From the NCBI GenBank assembly GCA_904377845.1, contig CAJFGR010000032.1, positions 1 to 64,000 of the forward strand: a DNA stretch of 64,000 nt, given 5' to 3'. A program made the position numbers and the translations under genes. Below, one piece after another: positions 37,997 through 47,001 of the stretch. Every line of letters begins with the position of its first letter. The first letter of the stretch is position 1. The notes below the pieces were generated by a model. That model saw nothing but the letters and a program-made list of their open reading frames with translations, ran no database searches and had not been told where the DNA came from. This stretch comes from an uncultured Ruminococcus sp. GTDB lineage: Bacteria > Bacillota > Clostridia > Lachnospirales > Lachnospiraceae.

Positions 37997-38040
37997 CCGC
38001 CGGCTTTGTGGGTGATATGATACCAGGGCCGGCGGTTTTT
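37997..38040 (+). terminator. Strong terminator ending the polysaccharide operon
   Basis: CCGCCGGC (37997-38004) and GCCGGCGG (38028-38035), extended by A-T pairs, then TTTTT to 38040. The stem is very GC-rich against an AT-rich setting. Confidence 0.92.
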
Positions 38041-38098
38041 AATGATAAGATTCTGCCAATCAGAACATATAACAAGATAGATTTAGAGAGTGTGAAAA

Positions 38099-39829
38099 AT
38101 GCGTTTAAAGTTATTAAAAACTGAAAGGTTACGGACTGACTGGAGATTTTTTTTTCTGACAGGACTCATAATAGTATTAATTATATATATCCCCTTGATT
38201 ATCTTAGGTGGAAATGTACTTCTTACGATACATGACCAATTGGATGGAGAAGTTTTATCTTATGTACTGACTGCCAGACATTTTTTTGATAATAGTATAC
38301 CAGAATTATTTGATGGAGTATTGAAAACTGCAGTAACTCCGCCGGCACCTTTAATGGTTCTGCCCTATTTGTTTTTCCCAGCTCGTGTTGCTTTTCAGGT
38401 TAACTATCTACTGGTGGCTTTAATCGCATATGCTGGAATGTTTTTTTGCATTAAAGAAATATTAAATACCAGATGGATTGCTTTGTGTATTTCCGTAATC
38501 TTTTCTATATTGCCATTTTACTCAGTATATGGCTTATCTGTAATGGGACAGCCAATGCTGCTTTACAGTTTTATTTTGTTGTGGAAAGGAAATAAATATA
38601 GAAAATCGTTTGGCATAATAGCTCTGTTTGGATTTTGTTCTTCGCTTGTTTTAGTGGGATATGCAGATTTGTTAATTATACTTGTATGTATTCTTTCTTT
38701 ATCAATCCGGAATAGAAAAATTAATATGCGAATGGCTGCGGGCTTTTTGGAACTACTGTGTATATATATTATTATGAATATAAGCCTGCTTAAGGAAATG
38801 CTGATTGGCGACCAGGGATTTGTATCACATAAAAGTGAACTTGTGGCTGCTTCAGAACCTGTCAGGGAAGCTTTTTCCAATATGCTTTTCCATGGACAGT
38901 ATCATGCCCTACCTCTTCAATTGATAATTGTATTTGCTGTTGTAATTAGCTTTTTTGTTATTATCAGCAATTTTAAATATCTTGGGAAAAAAGATCAATG
39001 CTATATTTATCAATTTACAATTTTGTTAGCATATGCTATTTTTGTGGCTCTGTTTTATGCATTGTGGAAATTTAAGCCTATTGTAGATATACGAAACGAA
39101 CTCGGGGGATTGTTTACTTCTTTTCAGGTTGATAGATTTTACTGGATATATCCGGCTGTATGGTATATTCTTATGGGCTATGTTCTGTATTTTGTTTCAG
39201 TACTCTGGAATGAAAAACGTTTGTTTGTAGCAGGAAGAATAGTTCAGTTTTTTTTGGTTTTTTCAGTGGCATTGAATGTATGGAATAATAGTAATATAAA
39301 AATCAACTGGAATAAACTACTTGATCAGAATTACTCGAAGTCGGGTTACTTAACATGGAACGACTTTTATGCTTCGGATCTATTTGATGATATTAAAAGT
39401 TATATAGGGAAGGAAACAGATACGTACAAAGTAGGAAGTGTTGGTCTCTATCCTTCCATAGCATTATATAATGGCTTTTATTGTATTGACGGTTATTCCA
39501 ATAATTATTCTCTGGAATATAAACATGAATTCAGAAAGATTATTGAGAATGAGCTGAATAAAAATGAGAGTTTGAAAGCATATTTTGATGACTGGGGAAA
39601 CAGATGTTACCTGTTTTCCAGTGAAATTCCATTTCAGTATTATTTTACAAAAGACAGTCAAGTGGTAATAAGAGATTGGGATATAAATGTAACTCAGTTA
39701 AAAACAATGGGATGCAATTATATTTTTTCTTCAATAGAAATTGATAATCCAGATCTCGTATTAGAAAAAAAGTTTGAAACACCATACAATTCATTTGAGG
39801 TATACTTATATAGTGTTGCAGGTGCATAG
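38099..39829 (+). CDS. Large polytopic membrane protein, possible GT-C glycosyltransferase
   Basis: A 576-residue protein with a dozen or so membrane helices to about residue 400 and a soluble extracytoplasmic C-terminal region. The first loop after helix one contains LTIHDQLDGEVLSY, where GT-C transferases (YfhO or Gtr-type) typically keep their catalytic acid. I link it loosely to uncharacterised membrane families found beside GtrA/GtrB. The context fits: GtrA is the next gene, and a GtrB-type enzyme is in the same island. It would then transfer a lipid-linked sugar onto the glycan outside the cell. This role is inference. Confidence 0.7.
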   Translation: MRLKLLKTERLRTDWRFFFLTGLIIVLIIYIPLIILGGNVLLTIHDQLDGEVLSYVLTARHFFDNSIPELFDGVLKTAVTPPAPLMVLPYLFFPARVAFQVNYLLVALIAYAGMFFCIKEILNTRWIALCISVIFSILPFYSVYGLSVMGQPMLLYSFILLWKGNKYRKSFGIIALFGFCSSLVLVGYADLLIILVCILSLSIRNRKINMRMAAGFLELLCIYIIMNISLLKEMLIGDQGFVSHKSELVAASEPVREAFSNMLFHGQYHALPLQLIIVFAVVISFFVIISNFKYLGKKDQCYIYQFTILLAYAIFVALFYALWKFKPIVDIRNELGGLFTSFQVDRFYWIYPAVWYILMGYVLYFVSVLWNEKRLFVAGRIVQFFLVFSVALNVWNNSNIKINWNKLLDQNYSKSGYLTWNDFYASDLFDDIKSYIGKETDTYKVGSVGLYPSIALYNGFYCIDGYSNNYSLEYKHEFRKIIENELNKNESLKAYFDDWGNRCYLFSSEIPFQYYFTKDSQVVIRDWDINVTQLKTMGCNYIFSSIEIDNPDLVLEKKFETPYNSFEVYLYSVAGA

Positions 39830-39892
39830 CGTGTGTAAACTCGCAATAACAATTTAGCTGTACACTTTATAAAATTCAAAAGGTAAATAATT

Positions 39893-40300
39893 ATGATAAA
39901 AGAACTATTTCGTAAATATAAAGAAGTTATTTTATATTTGTTTTTCGGAGCGTGCACAACTCTTGTTAATATAATAGCTTATTATATATGCTCTCATATC
40001 TTTTTTATGAATGTAGTTCCGTCAACTGTTATAGCATGGATTTTATCAGTGGCATTTGCTTATGTAACAAATCGTATTTATGTATTTGAAAGCAAGGCTG
40101 ACAGGCTGGACGATATCATTAAGGAGATATGTTCTTTTGTAGGTTGTCGTCTTCTTACCGGCGGTATGGATCTTTTAATTATGTTTGTATGTGTAGATAT
40201 TATGCACTGGAATGATATGATTATAAAGGTGCTTTCTAATATTCTGGTGATCATACTGAATTATTTAGCAAGTAAAATTTTGATTTTTAGAAAAAAATAA
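39893..40300 (+). CDS. GtrA family membrane protein
   Basis: A 135-residue protein with four membrane helices and the GtrA features YLFFGACTTLVNIIAY, ILSVAFAYVTNRIYVF and NYLASKILIF. GtrA proteins are thought to flip polyprenyl-phosphate sugars made by GtrB enzymes. It follows the GT-C-like gene and is split by 16 kb from the GtrB-type gene at 22590. Confidence 0.92.
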   Translation: MIKELFRKYKEVILYLFFGACTTLVNIIAYYICSHIFFMNVVPSTVIAWILSVAFAYVTNRIYVFESKADRLDDIIKEICSFVGCRLLTGGMDLLIMFVCVDIMHWNDMIIKVLSNILVIILNYLASKILIFRKK

Positions 40301-40321
40301 ATATATTGGAATTATTGACTA

Positions 40322-41347
40322 ATGAATAAGATTGTTGAGAAAAAGCGAGATCTTTCTTTTGATATTGCAAAAGGTATTGGTATGCTGGCGGTTATTCTTG
40401 GGCATATGTCATTGCCTGCCAGACTGTCAGGATTTATTTTTTCGTTTCATATGCCGCTGTTTTTCCTGATCAACGGATATTTTTTTAAGGAAAAGGATTC
40501 ATGGGTTTGTATAAGAAAAAAAGCGAGATCATTGATTCTTCCTTATGTATGTACCTGTATACTGGTAATACTTTCTTCTGTTTTCTGGAATATTATAAAA
40601 GGGGCAGATCTGAATACTGTAACAGCAGATATAAAAATGTGGACGCTGGCATCGTTATATGGAAGTGGCACTATTACTCATTTTCTGAAATGGAATTTTC
40701 ATATTATAGGGGCAATATGGTTTCTTCTTGCTGTGTTCTGGGCGGATGTTATATTTAATTTTCTGTTAAAGACGAAACATAAATATATATTAGGATTTAT
40801 TTTGGCGGCAATTGGATATTTTACAACAGATCTGATATGGCTGCCTGCAAGTTTTCAAGCCGGCTTGACTTCCATTTTGTTCATTGAAATAGGATATTTT
40901 ATAAAACAAAAAAATCTTTTTGAAAAATGTATAAATAATATATGGGTTTTAATTGCAGCAGCAATTCTTTGGGGAAATTCCATAATAAACGGCGGGCAAC
41001 TGTATATGGTTCGCAATTTTTACGGCGATGGTATCTTTGATATATTAGGGGCTATAGGTGCGACATTTATAATCCTTAAATTTTCGCGATTTTTAGCTAA
41101 GACAGTAAAACCTTTAGCAGGTCTTTTAGCAAAATACGGTAAGGACTCTTTGATTGTTCTTTGCTTTCATCTGGTTGAGCTGAACACATTCCCATGGTAC
41201 ATAATTAGTAATAATTTGGGATATATTTCAGCAACTATTATTATATTCTGTATGAAGGTATTGTGGAGTGTGTGGTGTGTTTTTGTAGTCAAATATATAC
41301 CTGTTTTGAATGTCATTTTTAATAAACATCCAAAAGAAAAACTTTGA
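40322..41347 (+). CDS. Acyltransferase family membrane protein
   Basis: A 341-residue protein with about ten helices: DLSFDIAKGIGMLAVILGHM has the conserved His, then FSFHMPLFFLINGYF and RKKARSLILPY. This is the subgroup of acyltransferase 3 enzymes related to fucose 4-O-acetyltransferase, distinct from the OafA-like gene at 17503. It probably acetylates a sugar of the island glycan, perhaps the nonulosonate. No strong ribosome site precedes ATG 40322. Confidence 0.88.
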   Translation: MNKIVEKKRDLSFDIAKGIGMLAVILGHMSLPARLSGFIFSFHMPLFFLINGYFFKEKDSWVCIRKKARSLILPYVCTCILVILSSVFWNIIKGADLNTVTADIKMWTLASLYGSGTITHFLKWNFHIIGAIWFLLAVFWADVIFNFLLKTKHKYILGFILAAIGYFTTDLIWLPASFQAGLTSILFIEIGYFIKQKNLFEKCINNIWVLIAAAILWGNSIINGGQLYMVRNFYGDGIFDILGAIGATFIILKFSRFLAKTVKPLAGLLAKYGKDSLIVLCFHLVELNTFPWYIISNNLGYISATIIIFCMKVLWSVWCVFVVKYIPVLNVIFNKHPKEKL

Positions 41348-41421
41348 ATAATAAATTGAGTATTTGAAGATCCATATGAAAGAATATGATTGGGATATAA
41401 AGAGCATACTTTATATTTACC

Positions 41422-41450
41422 TTGAAACCAAAATACAACTGTAGTAATAT
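41422..41450 (+). promoter_or_regulatory. Candidate sigma-A promoter for the second LCP gene
   Basis: TTGAAA (41422-41427), a 17-base spacer and TAATAT (41445-41450), 29 bases upstream of the LCP start. An overlapping TATAAT at 41448-41453 would give a spacer of 20. Confidence 0.6.
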
Positions 41451-41479
41451 AATAAAAACACAATATACAGGGGAAAGCC

Positions 41480-42928
41480 ATGTCAAAGAACGTAAGAAGA
41501 CGCGGGCGTATTCTTGCCCGTAAGAAGAAGGGAAACTGGTTTACCAGACTGAATATCTGGCAGAGAGTTCTGCTTTGCTGTGCGGCAGTGTTGATTTGCG
41601 TCGGCGGCGCAGGGACAGCGTATGTTTTTGCCAAGTGGAATAAGATCGATACGCAGGAGATTCAGGCGGATGATCTTATTATTAATGAGGAAGTGAAGCA
41701 GAATAAGGATGTTGATCTTGGAGACGGTTATACGAATGTAGCGCTTTTCGGTGTGGATTCCAGAGATGGAAACCTTGGCAAAGGAAACCGTACAGACTGT
41801 ATTATAGTTGCCAGTCTCAATAATGAGACGAAAGAGATCAAAATGGTTTCGGTATACCGTGATACTCTTTTGGATCTGTCAGACGGGACATATCAGAAAT
41901 GTAATGCTGCATATAGCTACGGAGGACCTGTTACAGCTATTAATATGCTCAATATGAATCTGGATCTTGATATTGAGGATTATGTAACGGTTGATTTCGG
42001 AGCGATAGCAGATGCGATTGATCTTCTGGGCGGTGTTGAGATCGATGTAAAAGAAGAAGAAGTACAGTACCTGAATAAATTCCTCGGCGAGACTGCAAGA
42101 TCTGCCGGGAAAGAGGCGCATCCTGTGGAGCAGAGCGGCGTACAGCTTCTTGATGGAACGCAGGCTACAACATATGCCCGCATTCGTTCGACTGCCGGCG
42201 GTGATTTTACACGTACGGAAAGGCAGCGGCTTGTAGTTGAAAAGATGTTCGAGAAGGCACTGGAAGCAGATCTGGGAACTATAAATTCGATTATAGATGA
42301 AGTGTTCCCGCAGGTGTCTACCAGCTTCACGCTTCAGGAGATATTAACATATGCATCTGCATACAGTCAGTATACTCTTGGTGAAAATACAGGATTCCCT
42401 ATAGATAAGACTACAGATACGATTTCGGGTCTTGGAAGTATAGTTATTCCGCAGGATCTTGCTTCTAATGTGACAAAACTGCATGAATTTCTTTTTGGTA
42501 CGACAGGATATACGCCATCATCCACGGTACAGACCGTAAATGCAAATATAATCAGCAGAGTAAATTCAGGCGGATCTTCATCTTCATCAGATGATTATAC
42601 TTACGGTGATGACAGTTACTATGATGACAGCGAAGATTACAGTTACGATTCTTCGGATGATTATGACAGCGGCTATTCCGGGGGCGGTTATGACTCAGAT
42701 GATACCGGGGGCAGCTCTTCGGGAAATGACAGTACTGACAGCGGTACTGAATCCGGAAACGGAAGCGGCGGAACGGGCGGAAGTCCTGATACCGGAGGTT
42801 CTGAAAGCGGCGGAAACACGGGTGGCGGAACAGATTCCGGTTCCGGTTCGGGATCCGGCGGGGATACCGGCGGTGATACAGGCGGAAGCGGTACAGATAT
42901 TGGGACAGGCACAGCGGAAGGAGCATAA
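41480..42928 (+). CDS. LCP family glycopolymer ligase with low-complexity tail
   Basis: The second LCP enzyme of the window, at the other edge of the polysaccharide island. Of 482 residues, the first 30 are basic, one helix (about 32-54) anchors it, and the LCP domain has NVALFGVDSRDG, GNRTDCIIVASL, MVSVYRDTLLDL and YARIRSTAGGDFTRTERQR with conserved arginines. The last 120 residues are a Ser/Gly/Asp/Tyr-rich tail of repeated SGG and TGG units, probably reaching through the wall. Base composition returns to the higher GC of the core genome. A CAGGGGAAAG site precedes ATG 41480. Confidence 0.93.
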   Translation: MSKNVRRRGRILARKKKGNWFTRLNIWQRVLLCCAAVLICVGGAGTAYVFAKWNKIDTQEIQADDLIINEEVKQNKDVDLGDGYTNVALFGVDSRDGNLGKGNRTDCIIVASLNNETKEIKMVSVYRDTLLDLSDGTYQKCNAAYSYGGPVTAINMLNMNLDLDIEDYVTVDFGAIADAIDLLGGVEIDVKEEEVQYLNKFLGETARSAGKEAHPVEQSGVQLLDGTQATTYARIRSTAGGDFTRTERQRLVVEKMFEKALEADLGTINSIIDEVFPQVSTSFTLQEILTYASAYSQYTLGENTGFPIDKTTDTISGLGSIVIPQDLASNVTKLHEFLFGTTGYTPSSTVQTVNANIISRVNSGGSSSSSDDYTYGDDSYYDDSEDYSYDSSDDYDSGYSGGGYDSDDTGGSSSGNDSTDSGTESGNGSGGTGGSPDTGGSESGGNTGGGTDSGSGSGSGGDTGGDTGGSGTDIGTGTAEGA

Positions 42929-43042
42929 TCTGACAATATTCTGGACTTTTTACTGTAAAACGTGTATGATAATAAACGGGTAATTTTATGACCTGTGAAT
43001 AATATCACAGAGAAAGTAATCAAATACAGAAGAGGTAATCAT

Positions 43043-44497
43043 ATGAAAGTATTAAAGAAATTTGCAGGAATGATCCTCGCTGTATGTCTTATGGTTCCGA
43101 TGATCGGGACAGTAGCATTTGCAGCTGAGGGCGTACTTATGTTCTCTGATCCGACTGCCAAGGTCGGAGACAACGTAAACATCGACCTTGTTGTTCAGAG
43201 CAACAACGGCCAGACTGTAGGAGATGTGCAGGTCAATATGACTTACGATCCTGCGTCGCTTGAGTTTGTAAGCGGAGAGGGATTTACAGCGGATGGCTCA
43301 GGCGCTTTGAGCTTTACGGGAACCGGAAATGGAGCGGAACTGAGAGAAACCATGACTTTCCGTGCTCTTAAGACCGGTGCGGCTAAAATCAGTGTGAGCG
43401 GCACGACGGCTTCCATGGCTGACGGTGAAACACTGACACTGCGTGAAGGGTCTTCAACTGTAACAGTAAATGCGGCAGATGACGGAACTACATCTGTGGA
43501 GCCGTCCCAGACAACTTCGCCAGCAGGCGAGACGACAGATATTGTTGTCACTGTCAACGGTACGGATTATAATTTCTCTGAAGCCTTTACAGGAAATGAT
43601 ATTCCGGAGGGATATAGTGAGACAACCCTTACCTTTAATGGCGAAGACAGAAAATTTGTTGCAAATGAAGCAGGTGTTACACTGGGATACCTGGTAGATT
43701 CTTCGGGTACCGGAAGTTTCTTCCTGTTTAATACAGAGGATGCTACGTTTTCACCGTACATTGATCTGAGTGTTTCGGATACTACAAGTATTGTTCCTTT
43801 GAGTAATGCAGATTCTGTAACTCTGCCTGATACTTATCAGCAGGTAGAGCTGACTGTTCAGGATCAGCAGTATCCGGCATGGTCAGACCCGATGGTTTCC
43901 CGGTATTACGTGATTTATGCCCTGAATACACGTACAGGCGAGAGGGGTCTGTATCAGTACGATACGGAAGACGGCACTTACCAGTATTTTACTGCGCCGA
44001 CCGATGACACTGAAGAAGATTCTTCAGGCACGGCACTTCCGGGTACGCTCGGTGAATTGATCGGCAGCCATCTCATGATCGTACTTGTTGTGGTAGCTGT
44101 AATTATACTGATTCTTCTTATCCTGATAATTATATTCGCAGTGAAGCTTGTTCACCGCAATCAGGAGCTGGATGATCTGTATGATGAATATGATATCCCT
44201 TATGGCGATGAGGATGAAGAAGAGAAAAAAGAAGTGAAGTCATCCGGGAAGAAGAATAAGAAAGCATTAGAAGAGCCGGAAGACGAGGAGGATGACGATT
44301 ACGACGAATATGAAGATGACGAATATGAAGATGACGGCTATGAAGATGATTACGACGATGACGAAGAAGATGATGATTATGACGATTACGATGATGACTA
44401 TGACGAGGAGCCGGTAACTTCAACTGCAAAGAAAGACGGCAGGAAAAAGAACAGCTCTTCGGAGGATGATTATAATATTAATTTCATAGATCTGTAA
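43043..44497 (+). CDS. Cohesin-domain membrane protein with acidic tyrosine-rich cytoplasmic tail
   Basis: 484 residues: a signal peptide (MKVLKKFAGMILAVCLMVP, ending AFAAEG), and a cohesin-like beta domain (about residues 30-140, VLMFSDPTAKVGDNVNIDL and VNMTYDPASLEFVSGEGF). A second extracellular domain follows. A membrane helix (about 350-376, MIVLVVVAVIILILLILII) leads into a cytoplasmic tail of runs of Asp, Glu and Tyr. ATG 43043 has AGAGG upstream; the frame opens at 42995. No dockerin is seen nearby, so a cellulosome role is not supported. It may sense or hold a surface partner. Confidence 0.8.
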   Translation: MKVLKKFAGMILAVCLMVPMIGTVAFAAEGVLMFSDPTAKVGDNVNIDLVVQSNNGQTVGDVQVNMTYDPASLEFVSGEGFTADGSGALSFTGTGNGAELRETMTFRALKTGAAKISVSGTTASMADGETLTLREGSSTVTVNAADDGTTSVEPSQTTSPAGETTDIVVTVNGTDYNFSEAFTGNDIPEGYSETTLTFNGEDRKFVANEAGVTLGYLVDSSGTGSFFLFNTEDATFSPYIDLSVSDTTSIVPLSNADSVTLPDTYQQVELTVQDQQYPAWSDPMVSRYYVIYALNTRTGERGLYQYDTEDGTYQYFTAPTDDTEEDSSGTALPGTLGELIGSHLMIVLVVVAVIILILLILIIIFAVKLVHRNQELDDLYDEYDIPYGDEDEEEKKEVKSSGKKNKKALEEPEDEEDDDYDEYEDDEYEDDGYEDDYDDDEEDDDYDDYDDDYDEEPVTSTAKKDGRKKNSSSEDDYNINFIDL

Positions 44498-44552
44498 TTA
44501 TAATGTTGCCAGGTCCAAAAGGGCTAAGCCCACATGGGCTTGTTCATAAGAG
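44498..44552. other. Short perfect palindromic hairpin before the terminator
   Basis: AAGCCCA (44526-44532) and TGGGCTT (44535-44541) form a perfect 7-bp stem with a 2-base centre. GGGCT just upstream (44521) could pair with AGCCC instead. There is no T-run, so it is not a terminator; it may be an alternative fold next to the terminator at 44553. Confidence 0.5.
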
Positions 44553-44618
44553 AGACAGGAACTGCAGACGGGAATATAGTAAAACAGCTTATGACCGGAT
44601 GCCGTTCCTGTCTTTTTT
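44553..44618 (+). terminator. Intrinsic terminator after the cohesin-domain gene
   Basis: AGACAGGAAC (44553-44562) pairs with GTTCCTGTCT (44604-44613), with TTTTTT from 44613. The loop is long (41 bases), which lowers certainty a little. Confidence 0.75.
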
Positions 44619-44707
44619 CAGCGTTTTGTGACCGGGAATACACAGTTTTATCACATTATGCCATTAATATATAGTTTAAGGGAAACGGCAGAAAGCAGGT
44701 ATATATT

Positions 44708-46009
44708 ATGGATAACCAGTATAATTATTATAATCCGAATGAAAATTATCACCATGAAAGCACTACAGCTTCCCATACATATCAGAAGCACAGCCAGAAT
44801 AAAAAGAAGCACAGAGGTGCTGCTATGGCGGCGGGAACTGTCGGGCTGGCAGTGTTGTTCGGCGTGACCGCCAGTGCGGTATTTATGGCCACCAATTTTT
44901 TGGGGAGCAGTATTCTCGGTTTGAACAGAAATGATGATACGGCCAACGCTTCCTCAGAGCAGATAGATAACGGAACATCTCTGTCGAGATCCTCCAGTGT
45001 TGTGACTTCGGATGTATCGGATGTGGTGGATAAAGTAATGCCTTCTATTGTGTCCATTACCAGTATGTCAGTGGAAGAAGTGCAGAGCTTTTTCGGAAAT
45101 ACTTATCAGAAACAGAGCGCCGGAGCCGGGACCGGAATTATTATCGGTGAAAATGATTCTGAGCTTTTGATTGTGACGAACAATCACGTGGTGGAGGGCA
45201 GTGATACACTGACAGTGACGTTTACGGATGAAACCAGTGTGGAGGCTGATATTAAAGGGACGGATGCCGCATATGATGTGGCGGTGATTGCAGTTCCTGT
45301 AAATACGGTTTCTCAGGACACGCTTGAGGCTCTCAGTATTGCTACGCTTGGCGATTCTGCGGAGGTCAAAGTAGGGGAGCCTGCGATAGCCATCGGAAAC
45401 GCCCTCGGTTACGGGCAGTCTGTCACTACCGGGGTGATCAGCGCACTTGACCGTTCTGTAGCTGAAACGGACAGCCAGACGGGCGTGACGCGGGAAAGCA
45501 GTGTCAGCCTGATTCAGACGGATGCGGCGATCAATGAAGGAAACAGCGGCGGCGCCCTTGTGAATGTTAACGGTGAAGTAATAGGTATAAATTCCGCGAA
45601 ACTGGTCGGCGACAACGTGGAAGGTATCGGGTATGCGATTCCGATCAGTGATGTAACGGATCTGATCCAGAGTCTGATGAATCAGGAGACGAAACAAAAG
45701 TTGAGCGAGGCGGATCAGGGTTTGATCGGTATAACCGGAATCAGTGTTTCGGATGCATTTTCCCAGAAGATCGATGTGCCGGCGGGAGTTTATGTAACTG
45801 AGGTTGTCTCAGGCGGCGGCGCTGATGAAGCGGGTATGACCAGAGGATGTATCATTACAGGGATTAACGGAAGCTCCGTGGACAGTATGGATGCGCTTCA
45901 GGAACAGCTGCAGTATTATACAAAAGGAGAAACTGTGACGCTTACCATACAGATTCCGCAGTCGGGCGGAGAATATGAAGAACAGAATGTGGATGTTACA
46001 TTGGGGTGA
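44708..46009 (+). CDS. HtrA/DegP-like membrane-anchored serine protease
   Basis: Surface quality-control protease. A 433-residue protein with a polar N-terminus (about 36 residues, rich in Asn, Tyr, His), one membrane helix (38-63) and an external trypsin-like domain with His160 (TNNHVVEG), Asp190 (DAAYDVAV) and Ser280 (NEGNSGGAL). A C-terminal PDZ domain (about 340-430, GVYVTEVVSGGGADEAGM) follows. ATG 44708 follows a GCAGG site. It has its own terminator and convergently faces cotJC. Regulation is probably by envelope stress, but no operator was identified. Confidence 0.94.
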   Translation: MDNQYNYYNPNENYHHESTTASHTYQKHSQNKKKHRGAAMAAGTVGLAVLFGVTASAVFMATNFLGSSILGLNRNDDTANASSEQIDNGTSLSRSSSVVTSDVSDVVDKVMPSIVSITSMSVEEVQSFFGNTYQKQSAGAGTGIIIGENDSELLIVTNNHVVEGSDTLTVTFTDETSVEADIKGTDAAYDVAVIAVPVNTVSQDTLEALSIATLGDSAEVKVGEPAIAIGNALGYGQSVTTGVISALDRSVAETDSQTGVTRESSVSLIQTDAAINEGNSGGALVNVNGEVIGINSAKLVGDNVEGIGYAIPISDVTDLIQSLMNQETKQKLSEADQGLIGITGISVSDAFSQKIDVPAGVYVTEVVSGGGADEAGMTRGCIITGINGSSVDSMDALQEQLQYYTKGETVTLTIQIPQSGGEYEEQNVDVTLG

Positions 46010-46062
46010 TTCTCTGACCGGAAGTGAATGGCATAAATAATATGGAAAACAGATGATATGAG

Positions 46063-46108
46063 AAAGTACCGGATAGTTTCAGTACAACTGACTGTCCGGT
46101 ACTTTTTT
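46063..46108 (+). terminator. Intrinsic terminator between htrA and cotJC
   Basis: AAAGTACCGGA (46063-46073) pairs with TCCGGTACTTT (46095-46105), and TTTTTT ends at 46108. It serves the protease gene; on the minus strand the T-run is weaker (TTTCTC), so bidirectional use is possible but less sure. Confidence 0.85.
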
Positions 46109-46119
46109 CAGAACCCGGA

Positions 46120-46716
46120 TTATTTGTCGAATTCGGGGTTGAATGCATAGAAGTTGCGGCTGTCAAGGTTCTCCTGTACGATGCGGAGGCTTTCACCGAA
46201 ACGCTGGAAGTGTACGATTTCACGCTGTCTCAGGAAACGGATCGGGTCACAGACTTCAGGATCTTTGACGAGCCGGAGAATATTGTCGTAGGTTGTACGG
46301 GCTTTCTGTTCGGCAGCCAGATCTTCGGTCAGATCTGTGATCGGATCGCCTTTTGACTGAAAGACAGTCGCAGTCCACGGCATACCGCTGGCGGCCTGAG
46401 GCCAGAGTGCCAGAGTATGATCCACGTAATAGGGGGCAAATCCGGAACGTTCGATTTCCTCCGGACTCAGATCTTTTGTCAGCTGATAGACGATAGCGCA
46501 GATCATCTCCATGTGAGCAAGTTCCTCAGTTCCGATATCAGTCAGTGTTCCGGTTACTTCCTTATAAGGCATAGTGTATCTCTGGGAGAGATACCTCATG
46601 GAAGCAGCCAGTTCGCCGTCCGGTCCGCCGAATTGTGTTATGATGATTTTGGCAATCTGCGGATTAGTCTGTGTTATTTTTACAGGATATTGAAGTCTTT
46701 TTTCATAATTCCACAT
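46120..46716 (-). CDS. cotJC: Spore coat protein CotJC, manganese catalase-like
   Basis: A 198-residue ferritin-like protein of the manganese catalase family incorporated in the spore coat. Metal-binding Glu and His residues lie in GGPDGELAASMRYLSQR, IGTEELAHMEM, EDLAAEQKARTTYDNIL and REIVHFQRFGE. It is the third gene of the cotJABC operon, 3 bases after cotJB. It may detoxify peroxide during sporulation. Confidence 0.95.
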   Translation of the reverse strand: MWNYEKRLQYPVKITQTNPQIAKIIITQFGGPDGELAASMRYLSQRYTMPYKEVTGTLTDIGTEELAHMEMICAIVYQLTKDLSPEEIERSGFAPYYVDHTLALWPQAASGMPWTATVFQSKGDPITDLTEDLAAEQKARTTYDNILRLVKDPEVCDPIRFLRQREIVHFQRFGESLRIVQENLDSRNFYAFNPEFDK

Positions 46717-46719
46717 AGA

Positions 46720-47001
46720 TCAGCATCCTCCTTCCTGCCATGGCCATGGCTCGTTAATCCAGTTCCAGCGTTCCGCACAGGAATCCGATGCGGTATCAAT
46801 TGTCAGCGGTCCGTATGATGCGGCATATTCTTTCAGTGCCTGATTACGGTGGCTGCTCATTTCCCGGAAGTACTCAAGCGCCTCTGTGTCACACGGATGG
46901 GTGTCGAGATAGAGTTTGACTTCGTCTACGGCAAAGCTTACTTCGTTAATGTGGTTTAACAGCTGCCGCCGGTTCATTTGACTGTTCATCTGATTATTCA
47001 T
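46720..47001 (-). CDS. cotJB: Spore coat protein CotJB
   Basis: A 93-residue coat protein: RRQLLNHINEVSFAVDEVKL and LDTHPCDTEALEYFREM match CotJB, and the C-terminus is tryptophan-rich (RWNWINEPWPWQEGGC). The gene overlaps cotJA by 4 bases, so translation is coupled. CotJB is needed with CotJA and CotJC for coat assembly; its biochemical role is unknown. Confidence 0.93.
   Translation of the reverse strand: MNNQMNSQMNRRQLLNHINEVSFAVDEVKLYLDTHPCDTEALEYFREMSSHRNQALKEYAASYGPLTIDTASDSCAERWNWINEPWPWQEGGC

Noticed and set aside
43043..44497. Cellulosome scaffold role for the cohesin-domain protein
   Set aside because: There is only one cohesin-like domain, and no dockerin or cellulase genes are seen in the window.
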